Origin: Amycolatopsis acididurans
GTDB lineage: Bacteria > Actinomycetota > Actinomycetes > Mycobacteriales > Pseudonocardiaceae
Reading direction: 5' to 3'
Assembly (NCBI RefSeq): GCF_012328925.1
Contig: NZ_JAAXLS010000012.1
Span: 62,001 to 126,000 of the forward strand
Length of the DNA: 64,000 nucleotides
The translations under genes and the position numbers were made by a program. Numbering within the stretch: position 1 is the stretch's first letter; the number at the start of each line of letters is the position of its first letter. This document shows positions 16,373-25,289 of the stretch, piece by piece. Under the pieces are notes generated by a model. It was not told where the DNA came from, searched no databases, and saw nothing but the letters and a program-made list of their open reading frames with translations.

Positions 16373-17371
16373 GTGTCGCAGGCGTCAATAGGAATCCTGG
16401 GAACAGGGTCTTACCTGCCAGAACGGGTGATCACGAACGAGGAGATCGCCTCGCGGGTAGGGACCACTGTCGAGTGGATCGAGCGAAAAACGCAGATCCG
16501 GACCCGCCGTTACGCCGCTCCGAGCGAAGCGACCTCCGATCTTGGCGCGCGGGCTGGTATTGAGGCGATCAAGCAGGCTGGCATATCCGCGGACCAGATC
16601 GACTACATCATCGTCTCGACGTCCACTCCTGATTCGCCACAGCCTCCTACGGCCAACCTGATCCAGCACGAGCTGCAAGCCCACAATGCCGCGTGTTTCG
16701 ATGTCAACGCGGTCTGCAGTGGTTTCATCTACGCCCTGGCCTTGGCGCAGGGGTTGCTCACCCGGCGTCCCGATCGTCTCGCACTGGTGATCGCTTCGGA
16801 CGTCTATTCCAGATCTCTGGACTTCGACGAGCGTCGAACCGCCGTGCTTCTTGGGGACGGCGCCGGTGCCGCGATCGTCGGCGGGATGCCACCGCCATAC
16901 GGGATCATCGATTTCACGTTGCTCAGTGATGGCGACGCGCACGAGCTCATTCGAGTCGATGCGGGAGGAAGCCGGAAACCGGCGTCGCACGAGACCGTGG
17001 ATTCCGGCGGCCACTTCTTCACCATGCGAGGTCGTGAGGTGCGCGACTTCGTGTTGGAGCGGGTACCTCCTGCGCTGGACGACCTGCTCGCCGCCGGGAA
17101 CGTGCCGCGGAATGCGGTCGACCACATCGTGCCGCACCAGCCCAACGGGAATCTCTTGGACGACTTGCAGGAGAAACTCGGCCTCCGGCACGCGATCGTG
17201 CACCGGACCGTAGTCGACTACGGCAATGTCGGTAGCGCATCCGTTCCTCTCACGCTCGATGTGGCGAACCGTACCGGCGCTTTTCGCGACGGCCAACTCG
17301 TTCTGCTTGCGAGTTTCGGCGGCGGTATGGCTATCGGGGCATCACTTCTTCGCTGGATGAGGTGTGGCTGA
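16373..17371 (+). CDS. 3-oxoacyl-ACP synthase III (KASIII) family enzyme
   Basis: The 332-residue protein starts with the KASIII signature IGILGTGSYLPERVITNEEI and has the triad Cys115 (NAVCSGF), His255 (IVPHQPNG) and Asn285 (DYGNVGSAS). KASIII enzymes condense an acyl thioester with malonyl-ACP, or in natural-product pathways transfer acyl groups to other acceptors. The GTG start has GGAGG 8 bases upstream. It follows the lipoyl protein after 108 bases and overlaps the next start by one base. No ACP gene was found in the cluster, so malonyl-CoA, a host ACP or the lipoyl protein would have to serve. Confidence 0.92.
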   Translation: MSQASIGILGTGSYLPERVITNEEIASRVGTTVEWIERKTQIRTRRYAAPSEATSDLGARAGIEAIKQAGISADQIDYIIVSTSTPDSPQPPTANLIQHELQAHNAACFDVNAVCSGFIYALALAQGLLTRRPDRLALVIASDVYSRSLDFDERRTAVLLGDGAGAAIVGGMPPPYGIIDFTLLSDGDAHELIRVDAGGSRKPASHETVDSGGHFFTMRGREVRDFVLERVPPALDDLLAAGNVPRNAVDHIVPHQPNGNLLDDLQEKLGLRHAIVHRTVVDYGNVGSASVPLTLDVANRTGAFRDGQLVLLASFGGGMAIGASLLRWMRCG

Positions 17372-18243
17372 TGGGATCCGCGTCGGAACCTGTCAAGCGT
17401 GTTGGGATCGTCGGTTGTGGACAAATGGGGACGGGGATCGCGGAGATGACCGCGCGTGCGGGCTTCGAAGTAGTCGTCGTCACGTCGTCCCGCGAGTCGG
17501 CGCAGCGTGGAGCCAAACGAATCGCGACATCGCTGGATCGCGCCGTGCGCAACGGGAAGCTCGCCGACGACGATCGGGACGCCGCGCTGTCACGCATCAC
17601 GACGACGACCGACCTTCTCGGTCTCGCCGAGTGCCAGCTCGCCATCGAGGCTGTTCGCGAAGACGAGTCACTGAAGTTGCGGGTCCTGGGCGAGATTGAC
17701 AAAGCCATCGAGAATCCTGACGTGGTCCTGGCCACCGGCACCTCGTCGATTCCGATCGTCCGTCTCGGTCGCGCAACGGAACGTCCTGAGCAAGTGATCG
17801 GCCTGCATTTCTTCAACCCGGTGCAGGTCATGCCTCTAGTCGAGCTCATTCCGTCGTTGCTGACGAGTCAGGTGGCCTACGACCGCACGCTCGAGTTCAC
17901 TGCAGTACTCCGGAAACAGGTCGTCAGATCGCCCGACCGCTCCGGGTTCATGGTGAACGCGCTGCTGATCCCGTACCTCCTGGCCGCCATACGGATGCTC
18001 GAATCTGGCTTCGCTTCGGCCGACGACATCGACACGGCGATGGAGCTCGGTTGCGCTCATCCGATGGGGCCGTTGAAGCTGACGGACCTGATCGGACTCG
18101 ACATCATTCTCGCCGTCTCCGAGGCACTCCACGCCGAGTTCCGAGAGCCGCACTACTCGCCGCCGCCACTCCTCATGCGCATGGTCGATGCGGGCTTGCT
18201 CGGAAAGAAGGTCGGCCGTGGTTTCCACCAGTACACGCGATAG
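17371..18243 (+). CDS. 3-hydroxyacyl-CoA (3-hydroxybutyryl-CoA) dehydrogenase
   Basis: The 290-residue protein has an N-terminal NAD-binding fold (VGIVGCGQMGTGIAEMTARA), the strand VLATGTSSIPI, the active-site His in GLHFFNPVQVMPLVE, and the C-terminal domain with DRSGFMVNALLIPYL and the closing VGRGFHQY. It would reduce 3-oxoacyl to 3-hydroxyacyl thioesters (or the reverse). The ATG overlaps the KASIII stop (TGATG). Next to a KASIII and dehydratases it reads as the reductive step in building a short chain, for example acetoacetyl to 3-hydroxybutyryl to crotonyl. Confidence 0.9.
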   Translation: MGSASEPVKRVGIVGCGQMGTGIAEMTARAGFEVVVVTSSRESAQRGAKRIATSLDRAVRNGKLADDDRDAALSRITTTTDLLGLAECQLAIEAVREDESLKLRVLGEIDKAIENPDVVLATGTSSIPIVRLGRATERPEQVIGLHFFNPVQVMPLVELIPSLLTSQVAYDRTLEFTAVLRKQVVRSPDRSGFMVNALLIPYLLAAIRMLESGFASADDIDTAMELGCAHPMGPLKLTDLIGLDIILAVSEALHAEFREPHYSPPPLLMRMVDAGLLGKKVGRGFHQYTR

Positions 18244-18264
18244 CCGACAGAGGGGCGCTCAACC

Positions 18265-20667
18265 ATGACCACCACCGAAAACCGGCAGAAGCTCTTTGTG
18301 GCAGTTGTCACCAAGAGCGAATCCTTCGCCGCGACTGTCGCAACCGCACTGGCGTGCCTCGGCACCGACACCCGTCACGTCACTGGCACGCGCGCCGGCA
18401 CGGACTACGTCGACCAGTGGGGACCGGTATTCGGCACGATTTCTGCGCGAGCCAAGCGGTTCCTCGACGAGATGCTCCCTTGCGCGGATGTCGAACTGCT
18501 TACGACGCCGAATCTCGATGACCTGGCTACCGAACTCCATCGACGCTCGCCGCAGGCGAATCAGCATCCGGACCGCGGTCCCCAGCCGTGGGCAGCCGGC
18601 GTGACCGTGTTGTTCCTGATCGACGCGGCGACAGCGGTGCCAGGCACAGACGTGGAGAGCCGACTCGACGCGGCTGTGTCCGCGCTCTTTCGGCTACGGG
18701 ACGAAGTTGGTGTCGGTTTGTCGCCGTACTCGGTGTTCGTCTACGACGCGCACAACCGAGAAGCGGTCTACTCCCGTACGCTCGGCAACGCCAGGAAGCT
18801 TCCGGACGAGGACTGGGTACTCGGGATCGAAGCCGTCCGAACCTTCACCGACCTCGTGCAAACCCGCGTCGCGAACAAACACGCGGTAATCCCGGAAACG
18901 GACCCACCTGCCAGCCTTGCGACCGCGCTCACCGACTTCCTGACCGAGCAGGCCGGTACAAAATGGGGGTTCCATTTCTTCACGGGATCGATCGTCTCGA
19001 AAATGATCCAGGACTGCTCGACGATCGCTCATCGTGCTGGCAACCCGGTGTTGCGCGGGCCCAGCGAACACAGCCTGGCCTGCGGTGCGCTCGCCCGTTG
19101 GCAGCTGCAGGAAGCACCTTTCCTCATGGTGGTCACCTCCGGGATGGTCGACGAGCTCCGCGGGACGCTTGCGAACCTGCGGGACTCGCAGGCCAAGGGT
19201 TTCATCGTCTTCGGCGAGACCGAGCCCGGGGGCTGGCAGCCGTTCCAAGGAACGGTGCACCACGAAGAGGACGCACGAGCGGTGTTCGCGGCCCGGGGAA
19301 TTCCGTGCTTCTACCTGACTGACCCCAGCCGGCTCGGCCAAGACCTCGCCGCGGCCTTGCGCACGTACCACTTGCGCAAGGGGCCGGTGGCCCTCCTCGC
19401 GTCCCCGACGGTTTTACGCTGCGCCGATCCGGTCGAGATCCCGCAGGTGACGGTGCCGAAACAGCGGTCACGGGTCAGTGAAGACACCGTCGATGCTGTG
19501 GCTCATCTGCTGAACCACGATCCAGGCGTCTTGGTGTGGCAGTGCGGCCATCTGACCGCTGAGGAGCGCAGTCTGGTCTACGAACTCGCGCACGAAGCCG
19601 GGGTAGCCCTGGTGGACTCGCTCGGGCGCCCCGGCACAGTCGCTCGATACCACGACGGCCAGGTCGTGGACGAGTACCTCGGCACCCTCAGTCTCTATGG
19701 TCATTCGCCTGCGGTGTGGCGCCTGCTTCATCCTGGTGGCCGCGGTCTGGGGTACGACGAGCACGCGATCTTCTTCATGAAGAGCCGGGTGCCCGACCTG
19801 GCGACGCCGTTCAGTGAGAAGGCGTTTTACAGCCGGCTGCGGGTGGTCCAGGTGACCGACACGTCGAGGCATGTCGCACCTTTCGCCGACATACCTGTCG
19901 TCGAAGACCTGCACTCATTCCTCACCCGGTTGCGGCCACGGGTGGAGCCCGAGCAATGGATCGTGCACAAGCGCCGCGACGCGATCGCGGTAGCCCGAAA
20001 CGCACCCGGTGACCCGCTTGCCACAGTGCCTTCGACGCCGATGACGCACGAGTACTTCTTCACCCAGCTCAACGCGGTCCTCAACGACCTCATCACACAA
20101 CACGCCTACACCTACACGGGCTTCTACGATGTCGGCCGCGGCGGCATCTCGGCGGTGAGAAATCTCGTGCGAACCGGCGAAGGTATGTCAGGTTGGTACG
20201 GTCGCGCGCTCATGGGCGATGCCCTGCTGGCCATTCCCGCGGTGGCGCTGAGCAGCCCGGCCAACATCCTCGGCTTCATCGGCGACGGCGCCCTGCACCT
20301 GGTTCCCTCGATCTTGCCGAGCCTGGCGCAGCAACTCCGCCACGAGGGCGGGCGGATCGAAGGCAACGTCAGCATCTTCTATCTGCTGAACGGCGGCTTC
20401 TCGATCATCAGGTCGTATCGCGAGCTGCAACATGCCGCTACCGCGGACGCCCAGATGTCGCTTATGACACCGGTAGAAGGTGACTGGCAGGCCGAGTGGG
20501 GTAAGACCACAATCCGGCACCAACGTTTGCCGGACGTGGATCCGGATGACATGGCCACAAAACTACTCACGCCGGCGACCGTGAACCTCTTCTCGGTCTA
20601 CCTGGCCCACGAAAACGAAGGCGACACGATCATGCCGCTGTCCCGCAAGAACTGGAGAATGCCCTGA
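18265..20667 (+). CDS. Large ThDP-dependent enzyme with extra N-terminal domain
   Basis: The 800-residue protein has three parts. Residues 1-210 are a domain I do not recognise, with short hydrophobic strands (KLFVAVVTKSE, VTVLFLIDAATAV). Residues 225-390 look like a PYR domain containing GPSEHSLA (Glu268, the residue that activates ThDP). Residues 600-780 are a PP domain with the ThDP/Mg motif GDGALHLVPSI (Gly673) to NGG (Asn709). This is the acetolactate synthase/decarboxylase layout, but longer than the usual 550-600 residues. It would decarboxylate or ligate 2-oxo acids. It lies in the operon after the dehydrogenase; specificity is unknown. Confidence 0.8.
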   Translation: MTTTENRQKLFVAVVTKSESFAATVATALACLGTDTRHVTGTRAGTDYVDQWGPVFGTISARAKRFLDEMLPCADVELLTTPNLDDLATELHRRSPQANQHPDRGPQPWAAGVTVLFLIDAATAVPGTDVESRLDAAVSALFRLRDEVGVGLSPYSVFVYDAHNREAVYSRTLGNARKLPDEDWVLGIEAVRTFTDLVQTRVANKHAVIPETDPPASLATALTDFLTEQAGTKWGFHFFTGSIVSKMIQDCSTIAHRAGNPVLRGPSEHSLACGALARWQLQEAPFLMVVTSGMVDELRGTLANLRDSQAKGFIVFGETEPGGWQPFQGTVHHEEDARAVFAARGIPCFYLTDPSRLGQDLAAALRTYHLRKGPVALLASPTVLRCADPVEIPQVTVPKQRSRVSEDTVDAVAHLLNHDPGVLVWQCGHLTAEERSLVYELAHEAGVALVDSLGRPGTVARYHDGQVVDEYLGTLSLYGHSPAVWRLLHPGGRGLGYDEHAIFFMKSRVPDLATPFSEKAFYSRLRVVQVTDTSRHVAPFADIPVVEDLHSFLTRLRPRVEPEQWIVHKRRDAIAVARNAPGDPLATVPSTPMTHEYFFTQLNAVLNDLITQHAYTYTGFYDVGRGGISAVRNLVRTGEGMSGWYGRALMGDALLAIPAVALSSPANILGFIGDGALHLVPSILPSLAQQLRHEGGRIEGNVSIFYLLNGGFSIIRSYRELQHAATADAQMSLMTPVEGDWQAEWGKTTIRHQRLPDVDPDDMATKLLTPATVNLFSVYLAHENEGDTIMPLSRKNWRMP

Positions 20668-20720
20668 CCTCAATGAAACTCTGGGTTCACTCCTTGACAC
20701 CGGGGCTGAGGCAGTGCAAG

Positions 20721-20752
20721 GCTTCCCTTGGAGACAAGTAACCAAGGGAAGC
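20721..20752. terminator. Strong hairpin after the ThDP enzyme gene
   Basis: GCTTCCCTTGG (20721-20731) and CCAAGGGAAGC (20742-20752) pair perfectly over 11 bases with a 10-base loop. It lies in the 190-base gap between the ThDP enzyme and the acyl-CoA dehydrogenase. There is no T-run after it, so it may be a factor-dependent terminator, an mRNA stabiliser or an operator. Confidence 0.5.
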
Positions 20753-20860
20753 AGGGTGGGAACACGAAACGACAGAATTTGATTAGCCGCGTCTTCTGAG
20801 CGCGACGCACCTGCCGTCATGGTCCGCGTCGCGTTCGTTCATGTACGCGCAAGGTAGGGA

Positions 20861-22015
20861 GTGAGTGCAGTGGATTTCTCTGTTCCCGATGAACTCAAGA
20901 TGTTTATCGACGGCGTCAGGCAGTTCCGCGAGAAAGAGCTAATGCCACTGGAACGCGAGTTCCTGCTCAACGGACGCTTCGCTCCGGAACAACGGTCCGC
21001 GCTCGAAGAGAAGGCCCGCCAGCAGGGCTTCTGGGCCCTGGACGTCCCCGAAGAATACGGCGGCCAGGGCATGGGGCACCTGGCGATGTGCATGGTCGTG
21101 GAGGAGCTGTACAAGCACCCAGCGATGTTCGAGTTCGGTGGCAGCCCTGAGCCGATCCTCTACCACTGCAACGAAGAGCAGAAGGAACGCTACCTTTATC
21201 CGATCATCAAAGAAGGTAAGCGGACGTGCTATGCCTTTACTGAGCCGAGCGGCGGCTCTGATCTCGCAGCTATCAGAACGACAGCAACTCGTGACGGCAA
21301 CTACTGGATCATCAACGGGACGAAAACCTTCATATCGCACGTTGAACGCGCAGATTTCGTCATTCTTTTCGCAACCGTTGATCACAAGTTGGGCTCCAAG
21401 GGAATCACATGTTTCTTGATTGACAGGGAAACCCGCGGCCTTCACGCGTCGAGGCCCATCCCAACGATGGGGGACGATTGGGAACCTTACGAACTAGTTC
21501 TCGACAGCTGTGTCGTTCCTGATGCCAACCGACTGGGCAAAGTTGGAAACGGGTGGGTGCTCGCAGGTGAACAGTTGACCCACGGGCGTCTTAGGATCGC
21601 GGCGTACCAACTCGGAATCGCTCAACGCTGTATCGACATCGCTGTCGACTGGGCCAAGCAACGCCACACCTGGGGACAACCTATTGCGACTCGCCAAGGC
21701 ATCCAGTGGATGCTCGCGGATTCCATCACCGAGCTCACCGCGGCCAGGGCGCTTGTGTACCGTGCTGCTTGGATCGCCGATACTGGATTTAGGCAGCAGA
21801 ACGACGTCTTTGCGGCCAAGTTGTACGCGTCCGAGATGGCCCAACGCGTTACAGATCGAGCCCTGCAAATTTTGGGAGGATTGGGCTATAGCAGGGAGTT
21901 GGCTATTCAAAGCTTCTATCGCCAGGCCCGTTTGTGGCGAATTGGCCACGGCACAGCGGAGATTCACCGAATGATGATCGCGCGTAACCTACTAGGTCTT
22001 TCCGCGAATAGCTGA
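20861..22015 (+). CDS. Acyl-CoA dehydrogenase family protein
   Basis: The 384-residue flavoprotein has the expected order: helical N-terminus, the FAD/substrate segment YAFTEPSGGSDLAAIRTTA, a central beta domain (ITCFLIDRETRGLHA), and C-terminal helices with QRVTDRALQILGGLGYSREL and GTAEIHRMMIARNLLGL. It would introduce an alpha,beta double bond into an acyl thioester using FAD and an electron transfer partner. The position where many family members have a catalytic Glu before GT is His here (GHGTAEI), so the catalytic base cannot be named from motif alone. GTG 20861 or GTG 20870 may be the start. Confidence 0.9.
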   Translation: MSAVDFSVPDELKMFIDGVRQFREKELMPLEREFLLNGRFAPEQRSALEEKARQQGFWALDVPEEYGGQGMGHLAMCMVVEELYKHPAMFEFGGSPEPILYHCNEEQKERYLYPIIKEGKRTCYAFTEPSGGSDLAAIRTTATRDGNYWIINGTKTFISHVERADFVILFATVDHKLGSKGITCFLIDRETRGLHASRPIPTMGDDWEPYELVLDSCVVPDANRLGKVGNGWVLAGEQLTHGRLRIAAYQLGIAQRCIDIAVDWAKQRHTWGQPIATRQGIQWMLADSITELTAARALVYRAAWIADTGFRQQNDVFAAKLYASEMAQRVTDRALQILGGLGYSRELAIQSFYRQARLWRIGHGTAEIHRMMIARNLLGLSANS

Positions 22016-22106
22016 CCAGATATTTACGGAAAAAGTAAGTGCGATCAGCCGGTTACACCCACATCTAAATTATCGCAGAGTCAAGAATAGAGAAAGGTTC
22101 TTTGGA

Positions 22107-23351
22107 GTGCAACGGCGTTATCTGGATAGGGTTGAAGAGCGTTTCCTTCTTCGGTGGCCAGTATTCTGCGTGGATTATGAGGGCGACCTTGCGTTAGGAA
22201 TAGTTGAAGAAGCATTTAACGCCTTATGCCACCATCATTCAGTTTTGCGTGCGAGGGTAGAGCGCGATGATGGCGGCTACTTGTTGCATGTGCCGCCTGG
22301 CCATGTGCCGGAGATATGTAATCTATCCGGAACCGGGCAAACTTTACGGCAGAGTATCATCCATCGCCCTCATTACTCGTCAAGCTTGGCTAGACTCTTG
22401 GTTGTGCGGGGTGATGGATCCGGGCAGCTAGCCCTACAGCTGAACCATGCCGTGTTCGACAGTCAAGCTGCCATGTACCTCTTAAACGAATTTTGGAAAA
22501 GTTATACAAGTATAAGAAATGGTGAAGACATCTCACGTCTTACTCCGGAAGCGCTTCCCGCCAGCCCTTCCAAATATATGACGGCGTTTTGGGATGACAC
22601 AGATCTACGCGTACAAGATACGATGTCAGCAGACCGCGCCGGAGATCCCTCGAAATTAGACCGAGAAGATTTTAATTCTCTTCCGCATGAATTCAGAATC
22701 CGTTTCAGTGAGCAAGAAACGCGATTCTTACTGCACGTGTGCAAAGAGGAAAACGCTTCGCTTCATGCTGTCGTCAGCGGCGCTCTTGTCCTGGCGTTTC
22801 GTAATTACCGAGCGCATGAAGATCGGTCATCAAGAAGGAACATAACCTGTTACTCGCTAGTAGACGTACGGAACAAGCTAGTTCCACCGTTGGCTCCAAC
22901 TGAAACAGCGCTTGTTTTCTTTCGAAGTCGTGCTGATGTAAGCGTTGGTCTCGAAGATCCGGCGATAACAATCGGAAAGAAGATTAAGAATCAATTAGAT
23001 AACGATATTGCTAGGCGTCTAAGTTCTACGAGTGAACGTCCTACGTTGCGCCGGCCACAGACACTATCGCATTTGAATCAACAGAACATGAAAGAAAGCC
23101 AGTCCCTAGCAGTGAATAATGGTGGCGCTATACCCCCATTCAGGTTACCCAATGACCTGAACATTGCAGATCTTAAGTTTATTCCAGACGTAACCGTAAA
23201 TCCACTTTTGTCGAAGGAGCCGTGGCCAAGCTTCACCGTTTATAGTTACAATCAACGATTGACGATCGACGGGCGATTTTCTTCGTTATCTTTCTCCGTG
23301 AACGACGTTGCTTCAATACGCGGTTTCTTCCGTCGCGCACTGCCCATTTGA
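22107..23351 (+). CDS. HxxxD acyltransferase (PapA/condensation-domain fold)
   Basis: The 414-residue protein carries the catalytic motif LNHAVFDSQAA (His114, Asp118) of the CoA-dependent acyltransferase superfamily. This superfamily includes PapA5, NRPS condensation domains and E2 dihydrolipoyl acyltransferases. The early segment FNALCHHHSVLRARVERDDG is also typical. The third residue after Asp, usually Gly, differs. It would move an acyl group from a thioester carrier to an alcohol or amine. GTG 22107 has AGAAAGG upstream. Codon use and G+C are clearly lower than in the upstream genes, a sign of separate origin. Confidence 0.75.
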   Translation: MQRRYLDRVEERFLLRWPVFCVDYEGDLALGIVEEAFNALCHHHSVLRARVERDDGGYLLHVPPGHVPEICNLSGTGQTLRQSIIHRPHYSSSLARLLVVRGDGSGQLALQLNHAVFDSQAAMYLLNEFWKSYTSIRNGEDISRLTPEALPASPSKYMTAFWDDTDLRVQDTMSADRAGDPSKLDREDFNSLPHEFRIRFSEQETRFLLHVCKEENASLHAVVSGALVLAFRNYRAHEDRSSRRNITCYSLVDVRNKLVPPLAPTETALVFFRSRADVSVGLEDPAITIGKKIKNQLDNDIARRLSSTSERPTLRRPQTLSHLNQQNMKESQSLAVNNGGAIPPFRLPNDLNIADLKFIPDVTVNPLLSKEPWPSFTVYSYNQRLTIDGRFSSLSFSVNDVASIRGFFRRALPI

Positions 23352-23696
23352 CAAGCTGAGACACGGGATATTTGTGCGATCGAAAACCGCACGTTGTAAA
23401 TCGTGCGGGCTCGAGGCGTTCTATCTAGAAGATCGCTCGTCAATACGAGCGACCGGGCGCTTATTCTCTGAGTCGAAAGAGGCACAAGTACGCCCCTTGC
23501 CGGCCGTCGTCGATATTCTTATAGTGGGTTTCGTGTAAAGAGTTCTCGATAGTCTTTTCCGACGGGCTTGCTCGTGCGGCACTGTGATTTTCGAGAAAAT
23601 ATAAGCTGGTTCTGATGTAATGCGAGTTCAGTTAATCATGTACTCAGTCCGATGTTAGCCGGAATTCGCGACGCCCGTCCGAAGGGATCATTAGGG
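23352..23696. promoter_or_regulatory. Intergenic region with a perfect hairpin
   Basis: This 345-base AT-richer gap holds TCGCTCGT (23433-23440) and ACGAGCGA (23445-23452) around a 4-base loop. It is probably a terminator or binding site after the acyltransferase gene. A 75-codon frame at 23308-23538 is not convincing. No other feature is seen. Confidence 0.35.
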
Positions 23697-25289
23697 ATGA
23701 GAATCAGTGATCAATCACCGTGGGGGCGACGGCATCGACAACAGTTTCGTAACTGTTCTCGGTTTGGAAAAACAACGGGTATTGCGCTTCTTTCCGCAAT
23801 CTTGCTGGTTGCAGCGTCATGTTCGGCAGATCAACGTGTTGGCAGTGGTACGAGTTCATCCTTGAGCATAGGTGTGACTCAGGGCTTCCTTTCTCTTGAT
23901 CCCGCGCGAGACGGTAACGGACCACAGACTGCGATACGCGCTCTATCATATGAAGCGTTGACGCACGAGAATCAGGATGGCTCAGTAGGTCCTGCGCTCG
24001 CTAAATCATGGCAATACATCGGGCAAGGGAATAAAGAGTTCGAGCTCACGCTCAGAGATGATGCACGTTTCTCTGACGGCACGCCAGTGACTGCTGACTC
24101 CGTGAAGAAATGGCTTGATTACTATAGTGGCGCGAAGGGGCCGAACGCCAACTGGATCAAAATTAGTTCGATCCAAGCGATTGCGAATGATAAGGTGCAT
24201 ATATCGCTGTCGGATCAAAATCCAATTTTGCCGGAACTCCTCTCCGACCAATGGACTTGGGGCGCCCTGGCGTCAGATAAGGCGGTGGCGAACCCTGCGT
24301 CATTATTGGAGGAGAGCTTCGGTGCAGGGCCGTATGTCTTAGTTCCCTCCGAGACAGTAGCCGGTGATCACTATACTTACGTGCCAAATCAGTACTACTA
24401 TGATCAAACGAAAATTCGGTATCAGAAAATCGTCGCGCGGGTAATTGGCAACGCCAACTCGATGTTGCAGGCGGCGGCATCTGGACAGGTCCAGGTGGCC
24501 ACAGGCGACCCGAGTACAGCGGCCGTTGCCGCAAACGACGGGCTGTCCGTCTTCAATAAGCCAGGCGGTACAGCTGAACTCGTTTTTATGGATGTCGACG
24601 GGAAATTATCGCCAGCGCTGGCTGATGTACGCGTTCGTCAGGCACTTAATTATGCGGTGGACAGAAAATCGATAATGTCCGCACTGATTGGCGGCTATGG
24701 AAGCGCGGCCTCCGTGCACATGACCAGTGACGGCGCTGAACCGCAGTATAATGACTATTACACCTATGATCCGGTGAAAGCAAAATCGCTTCTATCGGCT
24801 GCCGGCTATCAAAATGGTTTTACTTTAAAGGTGCTGACGTCGGCGCAGTGGGGGACGTTGGGTGTACCGGTGATGCATGCCGTCGCTAAGTATCTGCAAG
24901 CTGTGGGAATTACATTAGACATTGTCGAAGCGAAAGATAATTCCGATTGGCTTCAGAAGCTTCGGTCAAAGGAATTTTCCGCCACGGGCTTGCCGGGTGA
25001 TAGCCTTCCGATGTTCATCACGTATCCAACGTTCTTTGCGGCGAATTCTGTGCTGCATCCAGGTGGTGCAACAGACCCAATACTCGCGGACATGTTCAAG
25101 TCAGGATCGATTTCGGGTGATCCGAGCAACGTCTGGAAACAGATGACGACGCGGATCACGGAACAGGCGTATCTTATGCCACTGTTCGCCAGTGATAAGA
25201 TTTGGTATGCAAGCAAGGCTATAGGTGGCGTATCATTCAGTTCGAATGCGCTTATACCAATTGCTACGGATTGGTTCACGAGAAGCTAG
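23697..25289 (+). CDS. ABC transporter solute-binding lipoprotein, family 5 (peptide/oligosaccharide type)
   Basis: The 530-residue protein has a basic N-terminus, a hydrophobic segment (GIALLSAILLVAASC) ending in a lipobox with Cys42, and the mature SBP_bac_5 layout: a FLSLDPARDGNGP start, RALSYEALTHENQDG, then LTLRDDARFSDGTPVTA, and later VRQALNYAVDRKSIMSA. It would be anchored outside the membrane and bind peptides or small polar compounds. The ATG at 23697 was chosen because it gives a normal signal sequence; GAAGGG lies upstream. No permease or ATPase genes are adjacent, which is unusual. G+C is low as in the gene before it. Confidence 0.88.
   Translation: MRISDQSPWGRRHRQQFRNCSRFGKTTGIALLSAILLVAASCSADQRVGSGTSSSLSIGVTQGFLSLDPARDGNGPQTAIRALSYEALTHENQDGSVGPALAKSWQYIGQGNKEFELTLRDDARFSDGTPVTADSVKKWLDYYSGAKGPNANWIKISSIQAIANDKVHISLSDQNPILPELLSDQWTWGALASDKAVANPASLLEESFGAGPYVLVPSETVAGDHYTYVPNQYYYDQTKIRYQKIVARVIGNANSMLQAAASGQVQVATGDPSTAAVAANDGLSVFNKPGGTAELVFMDVDGKLSPALADVRVRQALNYAVDRKSIMSALIGGYGSAASVHMTSDGAEPQYNDYYTYDPVKAKSLLSAAGYQNGFTLKVLTSAQWGTLGVPVMHAVAKYLQAVGITLDIVEAKDNSDWLQKLRSKEFSATGLPGDSLPMFITYPTFFAANSVLHPGGATDPILADMFKSGSISGDPSNVWKQMTTRITEQAYLMPLFASDKIWYASKAIGGVSFSSNALIPIATDWFTRS

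Noticed and set aside
23308..23538. 76-codon frame after the acyltransferase
   Set aside because: Overlaps the end of the real gene and a hairpin; no RBS.
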